Assembly: GCF_009830105.1 (NCBI RefSeq)
Contig: NZ_WURB01000035.1
Span: 1-35,925, forward strand
Origin: Microvirga makkahensis
GTDB taxonomy: Bacteria > Pseudomonadota > Alphaproteobacteria > Rhizobiales > Beijerinckiaceae
DNA: 35,925 bases
Reading direction: 5' to 3'
Shown here: in pieces, positions 16,893 through 24,306 of the stretch
How the letters are laid out: the number at the start of each line of letters is the position of its first letter
How positions within the stretch are numbered: the first letter of the stretch is position 1
Notes under the pieces: model-generated
Database searches by the model: none
What the model saw: only the letters and a program-made list of their open reading frames with translations
What the model was told of the DNA's origin: nothing
Made by a program: the position numbers and the translations under genes

Positions 16893-17984
16893 ATGCAAAC
16901 CGAGAACACCAAGACAAACGATAAGACCGCGCTTCGCGTCATGACACGCGATGTCGATACGCGGGATCGCGGCGGCCCCCGCCAGCCCATGCTGATCATC
17001 CGCGGCCTGAAGAAACACTTCCAGGTGAGCGGCAAGTCGCTGGGACAGCCGAAGATTGTCGTCAAGGCGGTCGATGGGGTCGATCTCGAAGTGGGCAAGG
17101 GCGAGACGCTCGGCATTGTGGGCGAGTCCGGCTGCGGCAAGTCCACGACGGCGCGCCTCCTCATGCATCTGATCGAGCCCGACTCGGGCGAGATCCTGCT
17201 CGACGGCGAAACGGTCGGGTCCATGCGGGGCGTCGATGTGCGCGAGCTTCGCCGAAGTGTCCAGATGGTGTTTCAGGACAGCTATGCGTCGCTCAATCCG
17301 CGTCTCACCATAGAGGACACGGTCGCCTTCGGGCCCCGTATCGGCGGCCTGTCGCGGACGGAGGCCAAGTCCCGCGCCCGCAGCATGTTGCGCATGGTCG
17401 GGCTCGCTCCGGAACTGTTCGCCCAGCGCTATCCGCACGAATTGTCCGGAGGGCAGCGGCAGAGGGTCAACATCGCCAGAGCTCTCGCTGTCGGCCCACG
17501 TGTGCTGATCCTGGACGAGGCGGTTTCCGCGCTCGACAAGTCGGTCGAGGCACAGGTGCTGAACCTGCTGCAGGAACTGAAGAAGACGCTCGGCCTCACC
17601 TACGTGTTCATCAGCCACGACCTGAATGTCGTCCAATATATCAGCGACCGTGTGGTCGTGATGTATCTCGGGCAGGTGGTGGAGGCAGGACCCGTCGAGC
17701 GGATATACGAGACACCACGCCATCCCTATACGGCGGCGCTTCTGTCGTCCCGGCCTTCCATGGATCCGACGAAGCGGATCACGGCGCCGCCGCTCACCGG
17801 CGATCCTCCGAACCCGATCAATCCGCCGAGCGGATGCCGCTTCCGCACCCGCTGCCCGCTCGCCGAGGACATCTGCGCGCGGGTCGCCCCGGCCCTAACG
17901 GCGGTCGACGATCCGGCCCACCTTGCCGCATGCCATGCCCGCGTCAGCGGGTCCGGCCATAGCCACGCATCCGCAGCCGCGTGA
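16893..17984 (+). CDS. ABC transporter ATP-binding protein, DppF/OppF type
   Basis: A 363-residue ATPase with Walker A GESGCGKST (residues 77-85), Q-loop in VFQDSYASLNP, signature LSGGQRQRVNIARAL, Walker B ILDEAVSALD and the switch His in FISHDLNVV. The C-terminal oligopeptide-transporter extension has the Cys-rich GCRFRTRCPLAEDIC segment. Start choice is uncertain: 16893 has GAGGA upstream, while an in-frame ATG at 16884 is nine bases earlier. Its first 30 residues are hydrophilic and probably unstructured. Note the Walker B aspartate-glutamate is followed by AVSALD, where PTSALD is usual, a mild variation. Confidence 0.9.
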   Translation: MQTENTKTNDKTALRVMTRDVDTRDRGGPRQPMLIIRGLKKHFQVSGKSLGQPKIVVKAVDGVDLEVGKGETLGIVGESGCGKSTTARLLMHLIEPDSGEILLDGETVGSMRGVDVRELRRSVQMVFQDSYASLNPRLTIEDTVAFGPRIGGLSRTEAKSRARSMLRMVGLAPELFAQRYPHELSGGQRQRVNIARALAVGPRVLILDEAVSALDKSVEAQVLNLLQELKKTLGLTYVFISHDLNVVQYISDRVVVMYLGQVVEAGPVERIYETPRHPYTAALLSSRPSMDPTKRITAPPLTGDPPNPINPPSGCRFRTRCPLAEDICARVAPALTAVDDPAHLAACHARVSGSGHSHASAAA

Positions 17985-18001
17985 ATGGAAGGGATTTCCT
18001 C

Positions 18002-19054
18002 ATGACCAACGATCAACTGCACGGCGCAAGCAGCGGGGACGCAGCCACGTCCGCGCCACTCGTGGACGTTCGGGACCTCTCCGTCCGTTTCGTGTCCCGC
18101 GACATGGACGTGTCGGTCGTGAACGGCGTGTCCTTCGAGCTGCGGGAGGGGGAGGTCCTCTGCCTCCTGGGCGAGTCGGGTTCCGGCAAGAGCGTGACCA
18201 TGCGGTCGCTGATGCGGCTTCTGCCGCACACAGCGCAACTCGGCGGCTCCGTCTCCATCGGCGGCCTGGATATTCTCGGAATGCCGGCGCGACAGCTCTC
18301 GACGATCCGGGGATCGCTGGTGTCGATGATCTTCCAGGAGCCGATGACCGCGCTCGATCCGGTCTTCACGATCGGGCAGCAGATCGTTGAGACGGTTCGC
18401 TGCCACGAGGGATGCAGCCGCTCCGACGCGCGGCGCCGGGCGCTCGAACTTTTGGAACTCGTCCAGATCCCATCCGCGGCCCGAAGGCTCGACGCCTATC
18501 CCCATGAGCTCTCGGGCGGCCTGCGTCAGCGCGCCATGATCGCGCTTGCGCTTTCGTGCCGCCCCCGCGTTCTTCTCGCCGACGAGCCGACGACGGCACT
18601 CGACGCCACGGTGCAGATCCAGGTTCTGCTCCTTCTGCGCGAGTTGCAGCGTGAACTGGGCATGGCGACGATCTTCGTCACCCATGATCTCGGCGTCGCC
18701 TGCGAGGTGGCCGATCATGTGGCCGTGATGTATGCCGGGCGCTTCATCGAGACAGGAGCGGTAGGCGATGTCCTGAACCGACCCCACCATCCCTATACCG
18801 TGGGCCTCATGCGCTCGACCGTCCATGGCGGCCAGCGAGGCACGACGCTGGAGCCCATTCCAGGCGCTCCGCCAGACCTCAGAAGCCTGTCGACGGGATG
18901 CGCCTTCGCTCCCCGGTGCGGGGAGGCGCGTCCTCCGTGCCTGACCGCGATGCCTGAGCTCGTCGAAGCTGCGCCCGGCCAGACGGCACGATGCATCAAG
19001 TATGGCGCGGCAACCACCTATGCTGCGGCCGGCACGTTTCAGGCGGCGGTTTGA
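18002..19054 (+). CDS. ABC transporter ATP-binding protein, DppD/OppD type
   Basis: A 350-residue ATPase partner with Walker A GESGSGKS (residues 58-65), IFQEPMTALDPVFTIG, a signature written as LSGGLRQRAMIALAL, Walker B LLADEPTTALD and THDLGVACEVAD. The C-terminal Cys-containing extension (GCAFAPRCGEARPPC) is typical of OppD/DppD. The start at 18002 has GGAAGGGA upstream and follows the DppF-type gene by 17 bases. The order SBP-permease-permease-F-D differs from the common D-F order but is complete. It ends one base before the next gene. Confidence 0.9.
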   Translation: MTNDQLHGASSGDAATSAPLVDVRDLSVRFVSRDMDVSVVNGVSFELREGEVLCLLGESGSGKSVTMRSLMRLLPHTAQLGGSVSIGGLDILGMPARQLSTIRGSLVSMIFQEPMTALDPVFTIGQQIVETVRCHEGCSRSDARRRALELLELVQIPSAARRLDAYPHELSGGLRQRAMIALALSCRPRVLLADEPTTALDATVQIQVLLLLRELQRELGMATIFVTHDLGVACEVADHVAVMYAGRFIETGAVGDVLNRPHHPYTVGLMRSTVHGGQRGTTLEPIPGAPPDLRSLSTGCAFAPRCGEARPPCLTAMPELVEAAPGQTARCIKYGAATTYAAAGTFQAAV

Positions 19055-19055
19055 G

Positions 19056-20144
19056 ATGCCGGTCGGTCCTCATCGGCATGCACTGACATATGCGCTGGCA
19101 GCCATCGCGGGCTTAATTTTCTGGCGGTTGGGAACGCCATTGCCTTGGATGATCGGTCCGATCGTGGCGGTGGCGATCGCCACGCTGACGGGGATGCGGA
19201 CTGCGGTCTGGACCGCAGGCCGCAACACCGGAATGGTGGTGGTGGGGACGGCGCTCGGCCTCTATTTCACGCCGGAGGCCGTGAACAAGATCGTCTCCTA
19301 TCTTCCGTTGATCGCCATCGCGACCGGTTCGACCGTGCTGATCGGAGTGGCGGCTTCCGCGGTTCTGACGAAAGCCGCCCGCATTGACCGGGCTACCGCA
19401 TTCTTCTGCAGCGTTCCGGGCGGCGTTGCGGAAATGAGCATTCTGGGCGAGCGCTTCGGCGCATCGCCTGTACCGATAGCGGTCGCGCAACTCCTGCGCA
19501 TCGTGTTCCTGGTGTTTACCCTACCCAGCGTGATGATGGCGGCGGGCGTGACCGGCGACATCTTCACTGCCGAGAGCAAGCTGCCGTTCGATATTTCGGG
19601 CCTTGCGGTTCTCCTTGGGGTGTCCGCTGCGGTCACACTGGCGCTGGTTCGGCTTCGGGCCCGCAACGCATGGCTACTCGGGCCGCTTGGCGTCGGCATT
19701 CTCGTGTCGATCAGCGGTTATGAACTGTCGTCCGTGCCGATCTCCCTGACGTCGGCGGCGCAGATTCTCATCGGCACTCACCTCGGCTCGGCCTTTCGAC
19801 GCAACGAGATGTTCGCTCTGCGTCGCGTGCTGCCCGCCATCGCAGGCAACATCTTCATTCTGGCTTTCGGATGCGCCGTGCTCGGCTCCCTCATTGCGCT
19901 CGTGTCCGGTGAACCGCTCGCCACTCTCATTCTTGCGACCGCGCCTGGCGGTGTGACGGAGATGTGCCTGACCGCCAAGACGCTCAAGCTCGACGTAGCT
20001 CTCATTGTTGCCTTTCACGTGCTGCGGATCTTCGTCGTGCTGCTGGCGACCCCCTGGGTGTTCCTGGCCATGCGCAATTTCGGGCTCATCGCCGAGAGCA
20101 GTCTCATGACGGACGCGGAAACTACCCCGACCACAACCGACTGA
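19056..20144 (+). CDS. AbrB-family (PF05145) membrane protein
   Basis: A 362-residue inner-membrane protein built of two similar halves of about five helices. Each half has the family's Pro-Gly-Gly motif (FCSVPGGVAEMSILGERFG in the first, ATAPGGVTEMCLTAKTL in the second). The family is often annotated 'AbrB transcriptional regulator' or 'ammonia monooxygenase', but the sequence is plainly that of a membrane transporter-like protein; its substrate is not established. The start at 19056 overlaps the end of the ATPase region by spacing of a single base, so it is probably translated from the same messenger. Its context with the amidases suggests transport of an acid or amine product. Confidence 0.85.
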   Translation: MPVGPHRHALTYALAAIAGLIFWRLGTPLPWMIGPIVAVAIATLTGMRTAVWTAGRNTGMVVVGTALGLYFTPEAVNKIVSYLPLIAIATGSTVLIGVAASAVLTKAARIDRATAFFCSVPGGVAEMSILGERFGASPVPIAVAQLLRIVFLVFTLPSVMMAAGVTGDIFTAESKLPFDISGLAVLLGVSAAVTLALVRLRARNAWLLGPLGVGILVSISGYELSSVPISLTSAAQILIGTHLGSAFRRNEMFALRRVLPAIAGNIFILAFGCAVLGSLIALVSGEPLATLILATAPGGVTEMCLTAKTLKLDVALIVAFHVLRIFVVLLATPWVFLAMRNFGLIAESSLMTDAETTPTTTD

Positions 20145-20169
20145 TTTGATGTTGAATGGAGGACGAGCC

Positions 20170-21663
20170 TTGTCTAACGCTGCCGTATACAATCATCAGG
20201 AACCGGTCACGTTGCATGCCAGGAAAGCTCTGGCGGATCCGGTGCCGAAGAGCCCGAGTGCCGCCAAGGATCTGTTCCACCTGACGGCTGGCGAGGCAGG
20301 TCGGCTGATGCTTGCCCGCAAGCTGTCGCCCGTCGAGCTGATTGACGCCTTCCTGGCGCGCATCGAGGAGGTCGATGCCCGCGTGAAGAGCTATCTTCTC
20401 GTGACCGCCGATACGGCGCGGGCTCAGGCAAAGCGGGCCGAGGCCGATATCATGGCGGGCCGCTGGCGTGGTCCGTTGCACGGCGTTCCCTTCGCCGCGA
20501 AGGACAACTACTTCACGAAAGGCGTCCGCACCTGCGCCGCCTCCCGGCTGATGCTCGATCATGTGCCGGACTTCAATGCCGCGGCGATCGACCGGCTCGA
20601 CGACGCCGGAGCGATCCTGCTGGGCAAGCTCAATACCTGGGAATACGGGACCGGCACCGGCGCCGTTCATTTCGACCTGCCGTTCGAACCTGCCTGCAAT
20701 CCATGGAATCTCGAACGGTTCACGGGCGGGTCCTCCACCGGTGCCGGAGCATCGGTGGCAGCCGGCACGGTCATGGTCGCCCTAGGATCGGATACGGGCG
20801 GCTCGGTCCGCCTGCCGGCCGCCGCCTGCGGCCTTCAGGGCATCAAGCCGACCTATGGCCGCATCAGTCGATATGGCATCCTGCCGAATTGTTGGTCGCT
20901 CGATGCCGCCGGTCCGCTGACCTGGACCGTCGAAGACGCCGCCATCATGCTTCAGGCCTTGGGGGGCTACGACAGCCGCGATCCGGGCTCCGCCGACGTT
21001 CCCGTGCCGGATTACATGGCTGGGCTGAATGCCGGGGTGAGGGGCCTTACGATCGGTGTCGTGCGCGATCTCGGCCCGGATACGGAACGTGTCGATCCGG
21101 CGATCATGCAAGGGATCGAGCATGTGGTGCAGGTGCTCGAGGCGGAGGGGGCGACGGTCGTCGAACTCACGCTGCCGGCAGCGCCTACGGCATATCGCGA
21201 GCTGACCGCCGTCATCAACTGGGCAGAATCCCTCTCGATCCACGAGAAGGACTTCCTCGAACGTGCGGCCGATATGGGACTTGCGTTGCGCGACAAGATG
21301 ATGAGCGGCTTCACCGTTCGGGCGGTCGACTACCTTGCGGCTCTGCGCCGCCGTCGCGAGCTGGCCGCCGCAACCGACGCCGTCGTGCGCAGTGTCGATG
21401 CGCTTGTTCTGCCGGGTGCGTTCCACGTCGCTCCGCCTTTCTCCGATCCCGACCGGGTCAAGGCCTTCACGGGCGAGACGGCGACGCCGCCGTTCAACAT
21501 CTCCGGCCATCCGGCCATGTCGATCTGTTCGGGCTTCGATTCCGACGGATTGCCCCTGAACGCCCAGATCGTCGGCCGCTGGTTCGACGAAGCGACCGTG
21601 CTTCGCGTGGCGCGTGCCTACGAGCGGGCCACCGATTGGCGCGCCCGCCGTCCCACCCTTTAA
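20170..21663 (+). CDS. Amidase-signature hydrolase 3 (GatA/AtzE-like)
   Basis: A 497-residue amidase with Lys111 (PFAAKDNYF), cis-Ser188 (TGGSSTGAG) and nucleophile Ser212 (GSDTGGSVRLPAAACG). It resembles amidase 1 most, including the WEYGTG segment and a VRAVDYLAALRRRRE helix. The start is probably the TTG at 20170, because GGAGGA lies exactly six bases before it; TTG at 20146 and ATG at 20149 are in frame but lack such a site. It follows the AbrB-type gene by 25 bases and precedes the third small subunit gene by 22 bases. The N-terminal ~35 residues before HLTAGEAGRL are an unusual extension. A partial GntR-type palindrome lies in its first codons. Confidence 0.9.
   Translation: MSNAAVYNHQEPVTLHARKALADPVPKSPSAAKDLFHLTAGEAGRLMLARKLSPVELIDAFLARIEEVDARVKSYLLVTADTARAQAKRAEADIMAGRWRGPLHGVPFAAKDNYFTKGVRTCAASRLMLDHVPDFNAAAIDRLDDAGAILLGKLNTWEYGTGTGAVHFDLPFEPACNPWNLERFTGGSSTGAGASVAAGTVMVALGSDTGGSVRLPAAACGLQGIKPTYGRISRYGILPNCWSLDAAGPLTWTVEDAAIMLQALGGYDSRDPGSADVPVPDYMAGLNAGVRGLTIGVVRDLGPDTERVDPAIMQGIEHVVQVLEAEGATVVELTLPAAPTAYRELTAVINWAESLSIHEKDFLERAADMGLALRDKMMSGFTVRAVDYLAALRRRRELAAATDAVVRSVDALVLPGAFHVAPPFSDPDRVKAFTGETATPPFNISGHPAMSICSGFDSDGLPLNAQIVGRWFDEATVLRVARAYERATDWRARRPTL
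20182..20193. promoter_or_regulatory. Partial GntR/FCD operator-like palindrome (site 6)
   Basis: GCCGTATACAAT keeps the CGTATACAAT part of site 2 read on the opposite strand (ATCGTATACAAT) but not its outer two bases. It falls within the first codons of amidase 3, so if bound it would act as a roadblock or internal operator. This is weaker than the other five sites. Confidence 0.3.
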
Positions 21664-21685
21664 CTCGTCGAACGGAGATGTATCG

Positions 21686-21889
21686 ATGACTGATGAACCC
21701 CAACCGAGCTGGTCGGAGGAAGAGATCGCTGCCTATGTGGCCCGATATGGTCTGAAGAATCTCACGCCCGAGCACCTCGTCCGCCTGCGCGAGCTTGCAG
21801 AAAACGTTGCGCGGACAGGCTCCGCCATACCCCGCATGGCATCCAAGTACGATGAGCCTGCACACGTTTTTCACGTCCATCTCGATTGA
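21686..21889 (+). CDS. Small AtzG/GatC-like amidase partner protein 3
   Basis: A 67-residue helical protein lying between amidases 3 and 4, with gaps of 22 and 9 bases. Residues 13-64 match the first small protein closely (GL--L-PEHL-R-REL, then PRM-SKYDEPAHVF). It lacks that protein's C-terminal tail and ends just after the motif (DEPAHVF at 56-62). Because amidase 3 resembles amidase 1, whose partner this protein resembles, it probably serves amidase 3, though sharing with amidase 4 is possible. The start at 21686 follows GGAGA. The function as a GatC/AtzG-type subunit is inferred from size, motif and position. Confidence 0.7.
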   Translation: MTDEPQPSWSEEEIAAYVARYGLKNLTPEHLVRLRELAENVARTGSAIPRMASKYDEPAHVFHVHLD

Positions 21890-21898
21890 GGAGACACC

Positions 21899-23233
21899 AT
21901 GGAACCGTATGAATTGACCGCATCCGAAGCCTCGAAGCTGATCGCCGAGAGGAAGCTTTCCTGCGAGGAGCTTGTGCGCTCCACCCTCAAGCGTATCGAG
22001 GAGCGCGAGCCGACGATCCGTGCCTGGACCTATCTCGATCCCCAGCGGGCGATCCGCCAAGCCCGGGAGCTCGACAAACAGCCCGCCAAAAGCCCCCTTC
22101 ATGGGCTGACCTTCGGCGTAAAGGATATGATCGACACGGCCGACATGCCGACGTCGCATAACTCACCGGTCTACTTCGAGCATCGGCCCGGAAAGGATGC
22201 CGCCTGCGTGTCGGTGGTGCGCCATTCGGGAGCCCTGATCCTCGGCAAGACGGACACTGTCGAGTTTGCTTCGGGCGGCCGGAAGGCGGCGACCCGGAAT
22301 CCCTGGAATCTCGCACACACACCGGGCGGATCGTCGTCCGGGTCGGGTGCAGCGGTGGCGGACCGTATGGTACAGCTGGCCTTCGGCACGCAGACCGGCG
22401 GCTCCCATATCCGCCCGGCATCGTTCAACGGGATCTATGGCATCAAGCCGACCCACGGCGCGATCAGTCGCGAAGGCGCGAAGATGTATTCGCACACGCT
22501 GGATACCGTCGGTTGGTACGGGCGATCCGTTGCAGACCTGCAGCTTGTGGCAGAAGCCTTTCGCCTCGTGGGTCATGATACGGCGGCACCAGTCGACGTG
22601 AAGGGGCTCAAGGTCGGCCTGTGCCGCTCACCGGTCTGGCGGAAGTCGGAGCCTGCCGGTCGTGCAGCGCTCGCCGCTGCGGCGAAGCGTCTGGAGGCCG
22701 CCGGTGCAATCGTCATCGAGCTGGAATTGCCGGCCCCCTTCGGCGAACTCAACGCTGCCCAGGAGACGATCATGCAGGGAGAGGGCAGGGCCGCGTTCCT
22801 GCCCGAATACCTCGCCTACCGACACCTGCTGCACCAGGACTTCGTCGACAAGGTCGAGGGTGCTCACGGTATTACGCCCGAAGCGCTGATCGCGGCGTAT
22901 GATCTCGCAGCCGATTGCCGCCGCACCTTCGACGGCCTTTTCGGCAAGGAGCTCGATGTCATCCTCACCCCCGCAGCGCCGGGCGAAGCGCCCGAGGGGC
23001 TCCATACGACGGGCGATTGGGCTTTCAATGCCATGTGGACGCTCCTGCACGTGCCCTGCGTCGGCATTCCGGTCGGCCTCGGCAGCCAAGGCTTGCCGGT
23101 GGGAATCCAGATCGTCGGACCTCGGTTCTCGGATGCGGCTCTGCTCCGCATCGCCGATGCCTGCGCACCGGTCATCGACCTAGGCGGCACAATTCCTCAT
23201 GTCGAATCCGAAGAAGAGGCCGTCGCAGCCTAG
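21899..23233 (+). CDS. Amidase-signature hydrolase 4 (AtzE/aspartyl-amidase-like)
   Basis: A 444-residue amidase, the most diverged of the four. The triad is Lys75 (FGVKDMIDTADMP), cis-Ser145 (GGSSSGSGAAVAD) and Ser169 in GTQTGGSHIRPASFNG. The GTQTGGS-IRPASF form and the shorter C-terminal half are typical of a separate AS subfamily that acts on small amides and carbamoyl compounds. It is preceded by a strong GAGGAGA ribosome-binding site, nine bases after the small subunit stop, and is the last gene of the plus-strand run. A GC-rich hairpin follows. Two different amidase classes in one transcript suggest consecutive hydrolysis steps. Confidence 0.9.
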   Translation: MEPYELTASEASKLIAERKLSCEELVRSTLKRIEEREPTIRAWTYLDPQRAIRQARELDKQPAKSPLHGLTFGVKDMIDTADMPTSHNSPVYFEHRPGKDAACVSVVRHSGALILGKTDTVEFASGGRKAATRNPWNLAHTPGGSSSGSGAAVADRMVQLAFGTQTGGSHIRPASFNGIYGIKPTHGAISREGAKMYSHTLDTVGWYGRSVADLQLVAEAFRLVGHDTAAPVDVKGLKVGLCRSPVWRKSEPAGRAALAAAAKRLEAAGAIVIELELPAPFGELNAAQETIMQGEGRAAFLPEYLAYRHLLHQDFVDKVEGAHGITPEALIAAYDLAADCRRTFDGLFGKELDVILTPAAPGEAPEGLHTTGDWAFNAMWTLLHVPCVGIPVGLGSQGLPVGIQIVGPRFSDAALLRIADACAPVIDLGGTIPHVESEEEAVAA

Positions 23234-23260
23234 GATCGGATGCTGAGCCGAGGACAAGGA

Positions 23261-23295
23261 TGCATCGGCGGCGGGATATACCTGCCGCCGATGCA
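23261..23295. terminator. Bidirectional GC-rich hairpin between convergent genes
   Basis: TGCATCGGCGGC (23261-23272) and GCCGCCGATGCA (23284-23295) form a perfect 12-bp stem with an 11-base loop. It separates amidase 4 from the convergent cupin gene. Only a short T-run follows on the plus strand, so termination may be partial. Confidence 0.6.
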
Positions 23296-23314
23296 GGCGT
23301 GCTTTACGAAAGTG

Positions 23315-23800
23315 TCAGTATGGCCGCCCATCCTTGTGAGTGTACATCCACTTTCCGTCAGGTCCGAGCGACGCTCTCAAGTCATCGTGCGGATACGTTC
23401 CTTCATCACCGGCCGTGCGGTCTCCGACCTCCAGAATGACGACGTTCCGGTCGGTTCTGTTCACTAGTTGATGGGCGATACCCTGCGCCGGAAACCCGGC
23501 GCACATGCCAGGCGCCAGCGGCACCTCTCCGATATCGGTGACGAGTGTCGGCTCCCCTTCCAGCACATAGATAAACTCGTCCTGCTTGCTGTGCCTATGC
23601 AAGAGCGCCGACTCGCCGCCAGGCGCGAGCCGGGTCAGGTTTACGCCGAAGTTCTTGAGGCCGAAGAGGTCGCCGAGAGGTCGCTTTTCTCGTTTAGCCA
23701 TGCGGCTGAAGAAAGGTTCTGGATAGGTCGAGGGTTTGGTACGGGGCGGAGCTGATGACGCCACGATGGCAATTCGGCTCGGGATCCTGCTGTGATTCAT
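23315..23800 (-). CDS. Cupin-domain protein
   Basis: A 161-residue single-domain cupin. Metal ligands are visible as His68 and His70 (LLHRHSKQDEF), Glu75, and His110 (QGIAHQLVN), forming the standard His-His-Glu-His site. The C-terminal YPHDDLRASLGPDGKWMYTHKDG is a recurrent ending of a small-cupin family of unknown function. It could be an isomerase, dioxygenase-like or binding protein; nothing in the sequence decides. It converges with the amidase operon and has no partner on its own strand. The ATG at 23800 is the only good start, although residues 1-35 look poorly conserved and a start at the Met at residue 34 is possible. Confidence 0.8.
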   Translation of the reverse strand: MNHSRIPSRIAIVASSAPPRTKPSTYPEPFFSRMAKREKRPLGDLFGLKNFGVNLTRLAPGGESALLHRHSKQDEFIYVLEGEPTLVTDIGEVPLAPGMCAGFPAQGIAHQLVNRTDRNVVILEVGDRTAGDEGTYPHDDLRASLGPDGKWMYTHKDGRPY

Positions 23801-24306
23801 CGGTTATGCTCGCCTGCTGTCGTTAAGCATCAATCCTGCCAGTAAATTGAACAACTTCAAGATAAGGCGAAAGTCGCCGTTCCAAGCGAGTCTTTCCATG
23901 AAATTCCTGGCTGCGAGGCGCTGACGGATTTTTGCAAGCGGGAAACCGAGGACCCGGAAGGTCTTTTCATGGCACACCCGCGACCTAAGCTCGAGGGCCG
24001 CAATCCTTACCGAAGCGGACACTCCGAAAGCGCAGAGAATTTCACTGCCTGACCCAGATCTGAGCTACGGCAGGCATGCGGACGTGCTCCGATATCAAAT
24101 GAAAGCTCGGGGGAGCGGGAGCGAGCGTGTCACTGATATGCAACACCCGAGTCTGTTGTGCGCCTGAGACTCCAAAAAGAGACGCTCAGGACATGCATGT
24201 GCGATATCCAGCAAGGGCCTATAGGTATTTTATGCTATCGGCGAATGAAACTAGAGGAGTCGCTTAGAAGGCTCCTGACGATCGTTAATGATATTCCGGG
24301 GCAATA
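23801..24306. other. Intergenic region upstream of the autotransporter
   Basis: No convincing gene. It contains the left copy of a diverged 78-bp repeat (23948-24026). An AT-rich stretch around 24220-24240 (TATTTTATGCTAT) could hold the promoter of the autotransporter gene. Confidence 0.45.
23948..24026. repeat. Diverged 78-bp direct repeat, left copy
   Basis: Aligns by eye with 27800-27877 over its whole length with one single-base gap. Shared blocks include CGGAAGGTCT, TGGCAC, GCAATCCT and CGGAC. Read on the minus strand, both copies give similar short peptides (VRIAAL followed by TFR), so they may be relics of a gene or of a dispersed intergenic element. Confidence 0.55.

Noticed and set aside
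23804..24022. 72-codon minus-strand frame overlapping the left 78-bp repeat
   Set aside because: Partly similar to the peptide encoded by the right repeat copy, but neither copy forms a complete gene, so it is treated as repeat sequence.
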